From Candidatus Woesearchaeota archaeon (GTDB lineage Archaea; Nanobdellota; Nanobdellia; Woesearchaeales; CG1-02-33-12), in NCBI GenBank assembly GCA_017609385.1, contig JAFCEA010000076.1, positions 1-5,231 on the forward strand: 5,231 nucleotides of DNA, written 5' to 3'. The notes beneath the pieces were generated by a model. That model worked only from the letters and a program-made list of their open reading frames with translations. It searched no databases and had not been told where the DNA came from. This document shows, in pieces, positions 1 to 4,788 of this stretch. The stretch's first letter is position 1. Each line of letters opens with the position of its first letter. The translations under genes were made by a program, and so were the position numbers.

Positions 1-1
1 A

Positions 2-343
2 TTTGCAGAGGCAGTAAAAATTGCCATGAATAAAAAGCATATTGATTATATGGCAAAGCTAAGGGACAGATTAATCAAAGGGGTTTTAGAAATACCAGAA
101 GTAAAGCTTAATGGCCCAACAGGCAGCAAAAGATTATGTAATAATGCAAACTTTAGTTTTAAGGGAATTGAGGGAGAGGCAATTGGTGGTTATTTAAACA
201 ATAAAGGAATTGCATCATCAACTGGCTCTGCATGCTCTGCAAAAACACTTGAGCCAAGCTATGTCTTGATGGCCCTTGGTTTAACTCCTGAACAAGCAAA
301 CAGCAGCTTAAGATTAACATTAAGCAGGTTTACAACAGAATGA
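2..343 (+). CDS. nifS: Cysteine desulfurase NifS/IscS family, C-terminal part (5' end outside window)
   Basis: PLP-dependent class V aminotransferase-fold enzyme that takes sulfur from cysteine as an enzyme persulfide and passes it to a scaffold or thiolation enzyme in the cytosol. The frame is open from base 2, so the gene starts upstream of the window; the ATG at 26 is internal. Family landmarks are an NFSF strand, GIEGEAIGGYLNNKGIA, and the active-site loop SSTGSACSAKTLEPSYVLMALG. In the loop the catalytic cysteine is encoded at 233-235. RLTLSRFTTE is the usual sequence near the C-terminus. The frame stops at TGA 341-343, about 25 residues short of the family's usual end, and the missing tail lies just downstream in another frame. 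It is the first of three co-directional genes, before iscU and a DUF1858 gene. Family assignment is secure; the NifS versus IscS subtype and the activity of the shortened product are not. Confidence 0.93.
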   Translation, partial: FAEAVKIAMNKKHIDYMAKLRDRLIKGVLEIPEVKLNGPTGSKRLCNNANFSFKGIEGEAIGGYLNNKGIASSTGSACSAKTLEPSYVLMALGLTPEQANSSLRLTLSRFTTE

Positions 344-413
344 TTATACATTAAAAGTGTTGCCTGAAGTAGTAAAAAGCCTGAGAAAAATATCACCTTT
401 TTGGAAGGAATGA
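342..413 (+). pseudogene. Out-of-frame remnant of the nifS C-terminal tail
   Basis: Read from base 342, 23 sense codons encode DYTLKVLPEVV followed by KSLRKISPFWKE and a TGA at 411-413. This matches the usual ending of NifS-family enzymes, where a TTEEEIDYT-like segment leads into a V-x-x-LR-x-(I/L)SP-(F/L)W tail. The tail is in the +1 frame relative to the nifS frame that ends at 341-343. Compared with the typical family sequence about three residues are also missing at the joint, so an 8-base deletion fits better than a 1-base insertion; that comparison is from memory of the family. The alternatives are a sequencing indel, a real truncating mutation, or +1 recoding at the UGA. Confidence 0.85.
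403..409 (+). promoter_or_regulatory. Ribosome binding site of iscU
   Basis: The purine run GGAAGGA ends 7 bases before the iscU ATG at 417, matching a Shine-Dalgarno core (AGGA). It lies inside the displaced nifS tail, so iscU would be translated from a transcript shared with nifS. Confidence 0.6.
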
Positions 414-416
414 AAA

Positions 417-788
417 ATGTATTATTCAGAAAAAACTTTAGAACGCTTCAAAAACCCAAAATTTGCAGGAGAGATAAAAAATCCTGATGCTGTTGGGCAG
501 GAAGGCAACCCCATATGTGGTGATGTCATGAAAATATACCTAAAAGTAGAAGATGATATTATTAAGGATATCAAGTTTGAGACATATGGATGTGTAGCTG
601 CAATTGCTTCATCGGATATGATGTGCGAGCTTGCAAAAGGAAAAACACTTGAGGATGCACTGAAGATAAAGCCAGATGATATTGTTAAAGGTCTTGGAAA
701 GATGCCCTTAATAAAGCATCACTGCTCAGTACTTGGAATACAGGCATTAGGGAAAGCAATAGAAAACTATAGGGGGTCAGAAAAATGA
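417..788 (+). CDS. iscU: Iron-sulfur cluster assembly scaffold IscU/NifU N-domain
   Basis: Scaffold on which [2Fe-2S] or [4Fe-4S] clusters are built from iron and persulfide sulfur before transfer to apoproteins in the cytosol. The 123-residue length is normal for a single-domain IscU. All ligand positions of the family are visible: Cys34 and Asp36 in GNPICGDVMK, Cys59 in the YGCVAAIASSD segment, and His102-Cys103 in IKHHCSVLGIQAL. The N-terminal MYYSEKTLERFKNPKFAGEI is also typical. A G-rich ribosome binding site sits 7 bases before the ATG. The gene follows nifS and overlaps the next gene by 4 bases (ATGA), indicating one transcription unit and coupled translation. The histidine-cysteine pair and the LPPVK-like position (MPLIK) support a genuine scaffold rather than a SufU- or NifU C-domain type. 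Confidence 0.96.
   Translation: MYYSEKTLERFKNPKFAGEIKNPDAVGQEGNPICGDVMKIYLKVEDDIIKDIKFETYGCVAAIASSDMMCELAKGKTLEDALKIKPDDIVKGLGKMPLIKHHCSVLGIQALGKAIENYRGSEK
772..777 (+). promoter_or_regulatory. Ribosome binding site of the DUF1858 gene
   Basis: GGGGGT lies within the last codons of iscU, 7 bases before the ATG at 785. It matches the GGAGGTGAT type of archaeal Shine-Dalgarno sequence at five of six bases and fits the overlapping start. Confidence 0.5.
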
Positions 789-988
789 AAATAACTAAAG
801 ATACAACATTAGCAAAGGTTTTGGAAATCAAGGGTGCTGAAAAAATTCTTTCAGAGTTTCAGATGCCATGCTTAGGCTGCGCCATGGCGCAGATGGAAAT
901 GAACACCCTGAAACTGGGTGATATCTGCAATATGTATGGCCTTGACCTTGATAAACTGCTGAAAGAATTAAATAAAATTAAAAAATAA
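785..988 (+). CDS. DUF1858 / hybrid-cluster-associated redox disulfide domain protein
   Basis: Small 67-residue protein made of one DUF1858-type domain. Family features are the start MKITKDTTLAKVLEIKGAEKIL, a hydrophobic turn FQMPCLGCAMAQMEMNTL carrying a Cys29-x-x-Cys32 pair, and a closing helix GLDLDKLLKELN. A further cysteine is at position 48. In bacteria such domains occur beside hybrid cluster proteins and are thought to form a redox-active disulfide. No biochemical role is firmly established to my knowledge. The start overlaps the iscU stop as ATGA, with a ribosome binding site inside iscU, so the two proteins are probably made together. Persulfide relay, or redox control of the desulfurase/IscU pair, is an inference from context. 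Only 4 bases separate its stop from that of the convergent gene. Confidence 0.85.
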   Translation: MKITKDTTLAKVLEIKGAEKILSEFQMPCLGCAMAQMEMNTLKLGDICNMYGLDLDKLLKELNKIKK

Positions 989-992
989 AAGG

Positions 993-1253
993 TTACTTTA
1001 ACTTAAAATAATACTTTGACTTAACCTCCCCTTCTGAAGCATCATAAGGAAAACCATTTTGATGTCCTTCTTTTAATTTAATAACTGTTGCTGAATATTC
1101 AATGCCTATCTGTTCTATGATAATTCTTTCTCCTTTTTTTAGATTATTTGAAAGTTTAATTACATTATCTATAACCTTCTTAAGGGATAGGTCTTCTTCT
1201 ATTTCATCAAGGCTTTTCATACCTCTTTGCTGCAATTCTCTGTTTTTATACAT
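993..1253 (-). CDS. Hypothetical protein, 86 residues, second gene of a two-gene unit
   Basis: I do not recognise this protein. It is a small charged protein starting MYKNRELQQRGMKSLDEIEEDL. A predicted helical N-terminal half has a glutamine/arginine and Glu-rich stretch, followed by a lysine-rich segment, a strand-like GERIIIEQIGIEY, and a C-terminal tail with KYYFKLK. It has no cysteines, signal peptide or membrane segment. The frame is open back to an ATG at 1325, but that would overlap the upstream gene by 80 bases. Two adjacent ATGs at 1254-1256 and 1251-1253 follow a GGGGGG run. The second has the better 6-base spacing and overlaps the upstream stop (1246-1248) by only 8 bases; choosing the first gives 87 residues. 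Close coupling to the four-CxxC protein suggests a shared process, of unknown nature. Confidence 0.65.
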   Translation of the reverse strand: MYKNRELQQRGMKSLDEIEEDLSLKKVIDNVIKLSNNLKKGERIIIEQIGIEYSATVIKLKEGHQNGFPYDASEGEVKSKYYFKLK

Positions 1254-1629
1254 CATTATCCCCCCATATCTTATTTTCCTGGTAACTATGCCATAACCTA
1301 AATCCAAAGAAAGTATGAAATTCATCCAAGAGCTCTGGGTGTTTTTCTTTGATTATATTGTTAATATCTTTTATGAAGCAGTATGGGCATATCTTAACCT
1401 GCTTGCCGCACTTGATGCATTTTGGGCCATTAACATCTTTATTATCAAAGTGTACAATGCTTTTTCTTAGATTGTCCAGATACATTGGATTCTTGCCTGA
1501 AAGCCATTGTTCTATCTCTTCCTGGATGCATTCAGGGCATATTGGGTTATCTATTACATCTTTACATATGATGCATGTTGCATCCCAGTTAAGAATCTGA
1601 AAAGTTTTGTCAGAAATAAAAGAAAACAT
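1246..1629 (-). CDS. Four-CxxC probable zinc-binding protein (intact downstream part of an interrupted gene)
   Basis: An uninterrupted 127-residue frame from the ATG at 1627-1629. It holds eight cysteines as four CxxC pairs: Cys19/22 (CIIC), Cys31/34 (CPEC), Cys71/74 (CIKC) and Cys81/84 (CPYC). The pairs come in two sets separated by a predicted helical linker, so two zinc-ribbon-like sites are likely. A [4Fe-4S] site is possible but less likely from the spacing. The C-terminal part is rich in aromatic and histidine residues (HTFFGFRLWHSY). I do not recognise the family, and nothing identifies a DNA, RNA or protein partner. No ribosome binding site or well-spaced TATA box precedes this ATG. 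The same frame continues upstream through WARA and nine sense codons to a TAA, then on to a much better start at 1755. The real gene is therefore probably longer and broken. It overlaps the following 86-residue gene. Confidence 0.75.
   Translation of the reverse strand: MFSFISDKTFQILNWDATCIICKDVIDNPICPECIQEEIEQWLSGKNPMYLDNLRKSIVHFDNKDVNGPKCIKCGKQVKICPYCFIKDINNIIKEKHPELLDEFHTFFGFRLWHSYQENKIWGDNDV
1260..1265 (-). promoter_or_regulatory. Ribosome binding site that decides the start of the 86-residue protein
   Basis: The minus strand reads GGGGGGATAATGATG. The G run is 3 bases from the first ATG and 6 from the second, close to the 7-base spacing at iscU and the DUF1858 gene. It therefore favours the ATG at 1251-1253 and argues against the distant ATG at 1325. 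Confidence 0.5.
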
Positions 1630-1671
1630 TGCACGAGCCCAGAAAAATAAAGGGTCTTACCATGTTTTCTT
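1620..1671. repeat. 10-base perfect inverted repeat around the in-frame TAA
   Basis: AAGAAAACAT at 1620-1629 and its exact reverse complement ATGTTTTCTT at 1662-1671 flank a 32-base loop. In the minus-strand transcript this would form a hairpin with the UAA (1657-1659) in the loop, near the 5' arm. The downstream ATG (1627-1629) would lie inside the 3' arm. A short CCC/GGG pairing (1652-1654 with 1638-1640) could stack inside. It may be chance in such AT-rich DNA. Confidence 0.45.
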
Positions 1672-1755
1672 ATAACAAATTAGTGTCATATTATCATGGG
1701 CAAATGGTCTAAACAAAATTCTGATACTCAGTTTGATTAGTCCCAAATCTGACAT
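1630..1755 (-). pseudogene. Probable true 5' part of the four-CxxC gene, cut by an in-frame TAA
   Basis: On the minus strand an ATG at 1753-1755 opens 32 codons beginning MSDLGLIKLSIRILFRPFAH and ending CYKKTW. A TAA at 1657-1659 follows, then nine sense codons (DPLFFWARA), then the ATG at 1629, all in one frame. The distance from 1755 to 1629 is exactly 42 codons. A TATA-like TTTATATAG is centred about 27 bases before the 1755 ATG, the spacing seen at other genes here. The residues on both sides of the stop look like ordinary protein. A single substitution, for example CAA or AAA to TAA, would explain the break. An undisturbed product would have 169 residues. Alternatives are a base-calling error, or a separate short leader peptide. 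Confidence 0.6.
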
Positions 1756-1777
1756 CTTACTAAAAGGAAATAAATTT

Positions 1778-1787
1778 CTATATAAAT
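1778..1787 (-). promoter_or_regulatory. TATA box for the minus-strand two-gene unit
   Basis: The minus strand reads ATTTATATAG, a good match to the archaeal TATA consensus. It is centred about 27 bases before the ATG at 1755, which suggests a leaderless transcript starting at or near that ATG. Read on the plus strand the same bases are a TATATAAAT box, but that would leave the thiI-like gene a leader of nearly 60 bases, and a closer box exists. Confidence 0.6.
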
Positions 1788-1835
1788 AGTTTTCTATGCT
1801 CAAGGCAATAAGTTAGCTTTGATTTAAAAACCAAA

Positions 1836-1846
1836 CTAATATAAAC
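1836..1846 (+). promoter_or_regulatory. TATA box of the thiI-like gene
   Basis: CTAATATAAAC is centred about 26 bases before the ATG at 1868, with an A-rich BRE-like CCAAA directly upstream. No ribosome binding site is visible before the ATG; the sequence there is a T run followed by AGCCAG. Leaderless transcription is therefore likely. Confidence 0.55.
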
Positions 1847-1867
1847 AAAAAATCTTTTTTTAGCCAG

Positions 1868-2701
1868 ATGGAAAAAGTTGTTATACTAAGGTATTCTGAA
1901 ATCGGCCTCAAAGGCAATAACAGAATAGTTTTTGAGAAAAAGCTTATTGATAACATAAGGGATTGCCTTAAGAAAAATAAGGTTAAATATAAAAAAATAG
2001 AGAGGCTTAGGGGAAGGATTATTATATTTACAGAGCAGAAATTGGATTGCCTGAAATATGTTTTTGGGATTTCTTCTTTCAGCTCTGCATTGGTTGTTGA
2101 GCCAGAGATAAAGGAAATAGAAAAAGCAATAGAATCAATAATAAAAGATAGGAAATTCAAAACATTCAGGGTTTCTGCGCAAAGGCTTAACAAAGATTTT
2201 TCCTTAACATCTCCTGAGATAGAAAGAACAATTGGCTCATTTGTCTGTGAAAAGCTCAATAAAAAGGTCAGCTTAAAAAATTTTGATTTGGAAATAGGCA
2301 TAGAGATTTTAGATTATGCATATGTTTTTACAGAAAGAATTAAAGGCCTTAACGGGCTTCCTGTTGATATTGAAGGTAAAGTTGTTTCTTTAATAGAGAA
2401 TAAGAACTCTTTGCTTGCCTCACTATTGATGATGAAACGTGGATGTTTGGTAATTCCTGTTTCACTGAAAAAAACAGATATTAGTTTAATTAAAAAGTTT
2501 GCTTATGGCTTTGAGCCAGAATTAATAATAATAAAAAACCCTGATGAGCTTGATAACATGGCAGAAGAGCATGATGCAAGGGCAGTTGTTATTGGCCAAA
2601 CACTTGAAACATTTAAAGAGTTAAATATTAAGACAATGGTTTTGAGGCCTTTGATTGGATTTGACAAGAAAATAAGGAGTTTGATTTTTAACTTTCTTTA
2701 A
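1868..2701 (+). CDS. thiI: ThiI-like tRNA thiolation protein: THUMP domain with a degenerate, truncated PP-loop domain
   Basis: ThiI normally binds tRNA through an N-terminal ferredoxin-like plus THUMP region, adenylates U8 with a PP-loop domain, and makes 4-thiouridine. Here residues 1-60 (VVILRYSEIGLKGNNRIVFEKKL) and about 60-160 (FKTFRVSAQRLNKDF, ERTIGSF, ending in GLNGLPVDIEGKVVSLI) match the NFLD and THUMP parts. The SGGxDS ATP motif that should follow VVSLI is replaced by ENKNS (177-181), one residue shorter and lacking the glycines and aspartate. LLMMKRGC, AVVIGQTL and VLRPLIGFDK still align with the PP-loop fold. The protein ends at 277 residues, about 100 short of typical archaeal ThiI, and lacks the later catalytic cysteine region. 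No frameshift explains this. It probably binds tRNA without catalysing thiolation by itself. Its stop overlaps the convergent acyltransferase gene by 14 bases. Confidence 0.82.
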   Translation: MEKVVILRYSEIGLKGNNRIVFEKKLIDNIRDCLKKNKVKYKKIERLRGRIIIFTEQKLDCLKYVFGISSFSSALVVEPEIKEIEKAIESIIKDRKFKTFRVSAQRLNKDFSLTSPEIERTIGSFVCEKLNKKVSLKNFDLEIGIEILDYAYVFTERIKGLNGLPVDIEGKVVSLIENKNSLLASLLMMKRGCLVIPVSLKKTDISLIKKFAYGFEPELIIIKNPDELDNMAEEHDARAVVIGQTLETFKELNIKTMVLRPLIGFDKKIRSLIFNFL

Positions 2702-3821
2702 CCCTTTTATAAACCTCCTCAGTAACTTCATTAAGGTGTATTATTTTATTGCTGTTGTACACCATGTTTTTATCTATTATTCTAATATTCATTAAATATC
2801 TTATTTTTTTTGTTAGCCTCATTTCTTTTACCTCATCTTTTGTTCTGCTTTTTGCTATGTAAGGGGGATGTTTTATTTTTTCTTTATCAAAGATGTATTT
2901 CCCACCTGGTGCAAATTCAATTGCTTTTTTCTTCTCGAAGTGCCTTGAAACTGCAAAAAAATTATCTGAAAAATAGCTGTCATTCAACAGGGCCATATTA
3001 ATATTTATTTTATTTTTTTCACTAAGAGAAGTTACTATTGAGTACAGGTCATCCTGGCACTTTTCAATGCTTAAATTTAATTTAGCTGATTTGCTGTCAT
3101 TTTCATGTTGGATTGCATATTGTACAAGATAATTTGCAAACAGGCTGTCCAGATTAACCTTAATCTTATACCCTATTGTGTTAATAATATCTTCTGCGAA
3201 TTTTTTTCTAGAACCTATAAGCACTTTTCTCGGTTTAAATGTTCTATGCTTGCCAAAACTGATTGTGATATCTCCCAGGACGTTGTAAGTTATTGCAACT
3301 GGCAGTATCTTCACTGGATTGCCACTTTCTTTCTGTGCGAGCTCTGCAAGATGGATAATTCCTGTTGGGGGCCTTTCTTCTCTGAGCATATAATTAAATC
3401 TTCCATCCCTGGAACGTGTTCCTGTAAAAAAAATCGCCAGAAAATCATCCAATAAAATATTTTTAAAGAAATTACGCTGATTCTTGGTTATCCTTTCACG
3501 GTTTACCTGATAGCTATTCACCAAATTAGCTAGTTTATTGAATCCTTTGGTAAAGCATGTATCTGCTCCGAAGAAATCATCCAGCATCATGAAATTAAGA
3601 TGTATCCTGCTTTTTGTGTATTTATGGAAAGCATAGGCAAGATAAACCGGATCAGCGTAGTTTGTGTGATTTGCAAGAATAAGCATAGGGCCCTTTTCAG
3701 GTATTTTTTCTGCTCCCTCTACCCTAATCTTTCCTTTACAAAATTCCAAGAGCAATGCCCCTAAGTCATATACCCATTTTCTTGGTTTTTTATATCCCAT
3801 TTCTCTTATGTTTTTTTTCAT
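2688..3821 (-). CDS. PlsC-type acyltransferase with altered motif III and a long C-terminal extension
   Basis: Member of the LPLAT/PlsC family, which transfers acyl groups to glycerol-phosphate-type substrates at the inner face of the membrane. Seen here: lead-in IRVEGAEKIPEKGPMLILAN, motif I His52-x4-Asp57 (NHTNYADP), a motif II-like VNRER around 106-110, motif III FFTGTRSRDG at 131-140, and motif IV KILPVAITY at 171-179. Motif III is normally FPEGT; proline and the substrate-binding glutamate are replaced by Phe and Thr. At 377 residues it exceeds ordinary PlsC (about 240), and roughly residues 200-377 match nothing I recognise. No convincing membrane span is visible; residues 17-28 may be an amphipathic anchor. 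It is monocistronic, divergent from the TtuA-like gene and convergent with the thiI-like gene. The true substrate is unknown, and archaeal membranes are mainly ether-linked. Confidence 0.82.
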   Translation of the reverse strand: MKKNIREMGYKKPRKWVYDLGALLLEFCKGKIRVEGAEKIPEKGPMLILANHTNYADPVYLAYAFHKYTKSRIHLNFMMLDDFFGADTCFTKGFNKLANLVNSYQVNRERITKNQRNFFKNILLDDFLAIFFTGTRSRDGRFNYMLREERPPTGIIHLAELAQKESGNPVKILPVAITYNVLGDITISFGKHRTFKPRKVLIGSRKKFAEDIINTIGYKIKVNLDSLFANYLVQYAIQHENDSKSAKLNLSIEKCQDDLYSIVTSLSEKNKININMALLNDSYFSDNFFAVSRHFEKKKAIEFAPGGKYIFDKEKIKHPPYIAKSRTKDEVKEMRLTKKIRYLMNIRIIDKNMVYNSNKIIHLNEVTEEVYKRVKES

Positions 3822-3840
3822 TCTTTGGATTAATCACTTT

Positions 3841-3860
3841 AAAATTATAACTATATAAAT
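3841..3860 (-). promoter_or_regulatory. TATA region of the acyltransferase gene
   Basis: The minus strand reads ATTTATATAG (3860-3851) followed by TTATAATTTT (3850-3841). The first is the better TATA match and would start transcription about 8 bases before the ATG at 3821. The second is centred about 25 bases before the ATG and would give a leaderless message. No ribosome binding site is visible. Confidence 0.5.
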
Positions 3861-3878
3861 CTTTTTACAAAAAAAGCA

Positions 3879-3889
3879 GTTTTATAAAC
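3879..3889 (+). promoter_or_regulatory. TATA box of the TtuA-like gene
   Basis: GTTTTATAAAC is centred about 26-27 bases before the ATG at 3911, and the bases before the ATG are only A and T with no ribosome binding site. This fits leaderless transcription. It lies in the 89-base gap shared with the divergent acyltransferase promoter. Confidence 0.6.
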
Positions 3890-3910
3890 TATTGATATTT
3901 TAATTTAATA

Positions 3911-4762
3911 ATGAGAATGCAAAAGATAGAAAAAAAGGTAAAAAATACAATAAAAAAATACAATCTGCTTTCAAAAAAAGAGAAAGTCCTAGTTGCATGT
4001 TCTGGAGGCAAGGACAGCACTGCATTAGCATATATTCTCAAAAAATTAGGCTATAAAATAGAGGCAATAACAATAAACCCCCCTATAAAAGACTACAGCA
4101 GGAAAAACATAGCTAACCTCAAGGCATTTTGCAGTGAAAACAAAATAAAGCTGTATGAGGTTTCATTTAAGCAGGAGTTTAATTATACTCTTCATGAGAT
4201 TAAAAAAATCCTTGATTCAAAGGATATGAACCTTGCTTACTGTACAATCTGTGGAATCTTAAAAAGATATCTCCTGAACAAAAAGGCAAAAGAGCTTAAG
4301 GCAGATAAGATTGCAACAGGCCATGTTCTTGATGATGAAGCAGAATCAGTTTTTATGAATTTATTAAGGGGAAATATAAAACTTATGGCAAGGCTAGGCC
4401 CACTAACCGGCCTTATTAAAAGCAGGGGATTTATTCCAAGGGTAAAGCCACTATATCTCTGCAATGAAAAAGAGATAATTGCTTATTCAAAACTTAAGAA
4501 ATTTCCAGTTGTTTATAAAAGATGCCCTTATGCAGGCTCGTCGTACAGGGAGATTGTAAGGGATGAGCTGATAGATTTTGAGAAAAAATATCCAAAAACA
4601 AAAGAGAACATTATTGATTGGTTTTTAAGAATACTTCCAGGATTAAAAAAAAGCCTTAAAAAAGGCAAAATGACATATTGCAATATTTGCAAAGAGCCAT
4701 CACAAAAAACTATTTGCAATGCATGCACTATACTGGAAAAGCTGGAAAACAAAAAGATTTAA
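3911..4762 (+). CDS. ttuA: TtuA/NcsA-family tRNA 2-thiolation enzyme lacking the N-terminal zinc finger
   Basis: Adenylates a tRNA uridine and replaces its 2-oxygen with sulfur, using a [4Fe-4S] cluster. TtuA acts on U54 and NcsA/Ctu1 on U34. The PP-loop SGGKDS is intact at 31-36, and ATGHVLDDEAE (136-) is the second conserved nucleotide-site block. Cys111 and Cys114 (YCTICGILKRY) with Cys205 (KRCPYAG) match the three cluster ligands of TtuA. A C-terminal zinc-ribbon pair is present: Cys257/260 and Cys269/272. CGILKRYLLN resembles TtuA more than Ctu1 (CGVFRRQ). The family's usual N-terminal CxxC...CxxH finger is absent. An in-frame TGA at 3893-3895 rules out an upstream start, so the protein begins directly at the helix before the PP-loop. 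Sulfur could come from the desulfurase/IscU cluster in this window. U54 versus U34 specificity cannot be settled here. Confidence 0.88.
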   Translation: MRMQKIEKKVKNTIKKYNLLSKKEKVLVACSGGKDSTALAYILKKLGYKIEAITINPPIKDYSRKNIANLKAFCSENKIKLYEVSFKQEFNYTLHEIKKILDSKDMNLAYCTICGILKRYLLNKKAKELKADKIATGHVLDDEAESVFMNLLRGNIKLMARLGPLTGLIKSRGFIPRVKPLYLCNEKEIIAYSKLKKFPVVYKRCPYAGSSYREIVRDELIDFEKKYPKTKENIIDWFLRILPGLKKSLKKGKMTYCNICKEPSQKTICNACTILEKLENKKI

Positions 4763-4768
4763 ATAAAT
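4756..4768 (+). promoter_or_regulatory. TATA box of rnp3, overlapping the end of the TtuA-like gene
   Basis: GATTTAAATAAAT is centred about 26-27 bases before the rnp3 ATG at 4789 and covers the preceding gene's stop codon (4760-4762). There is no ribosome binding site before the ATG. rnp3 is therefore likely to have its own leaderless start despite the short 26-base gap. Confidence 0.5.
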
Positions 4769-4788
4769 CACACAATTAAAATTGTAAT

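Noticed and set aside
1254..1325. Upstream extension of the 86-residue protein to the ATG at 1325
   Set aside because: It would overlap the four-CxxC gene by 80 bases, while a G-rich ribosome binding site supports the start at 1251-1253.
1690..1745. Possible tRNA or C/D-box RNA suggested by GGGCAAATGGTC...TAGTCCC and CTGA/TGAT motifs
   Set aside because: There is no T-loop sequence, anticodon arm or proper C/D box pairing, and the segment is better read as coding on the minus strand.
1779..1788. TATATAAATA read on the plus strand as the thiI-like gene promoter
   Set aside because: It would leave a leader of nearly 60 bases, while CTAATATAAAC at 1836-1846 has the expected spacing. The box is better assigned to the minus-strand gene starting at 1755.
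1853..1862. T run before the thiI-like gene as a transcription terminator
   Set aside because: No plus-strand gene ends upstream of it, and it lies between the TATA box and the start codon, so it is promoter-region sequence.
2688..2701. Frameshift at the end of the thiI-like gene to explain its short length
   Set aside because: Neither alternative frame after LIGFDK continues a ThiI-like sequence, and the acyltransferase coding region follows at once on the other strand.
3105..3455. Plus-strand open frame of 116 codons
   Set aside because: It is antisense to the conserved acyltransferase, has low-complexity Cys/Phe/Ile-rich content and lacks a start signal.
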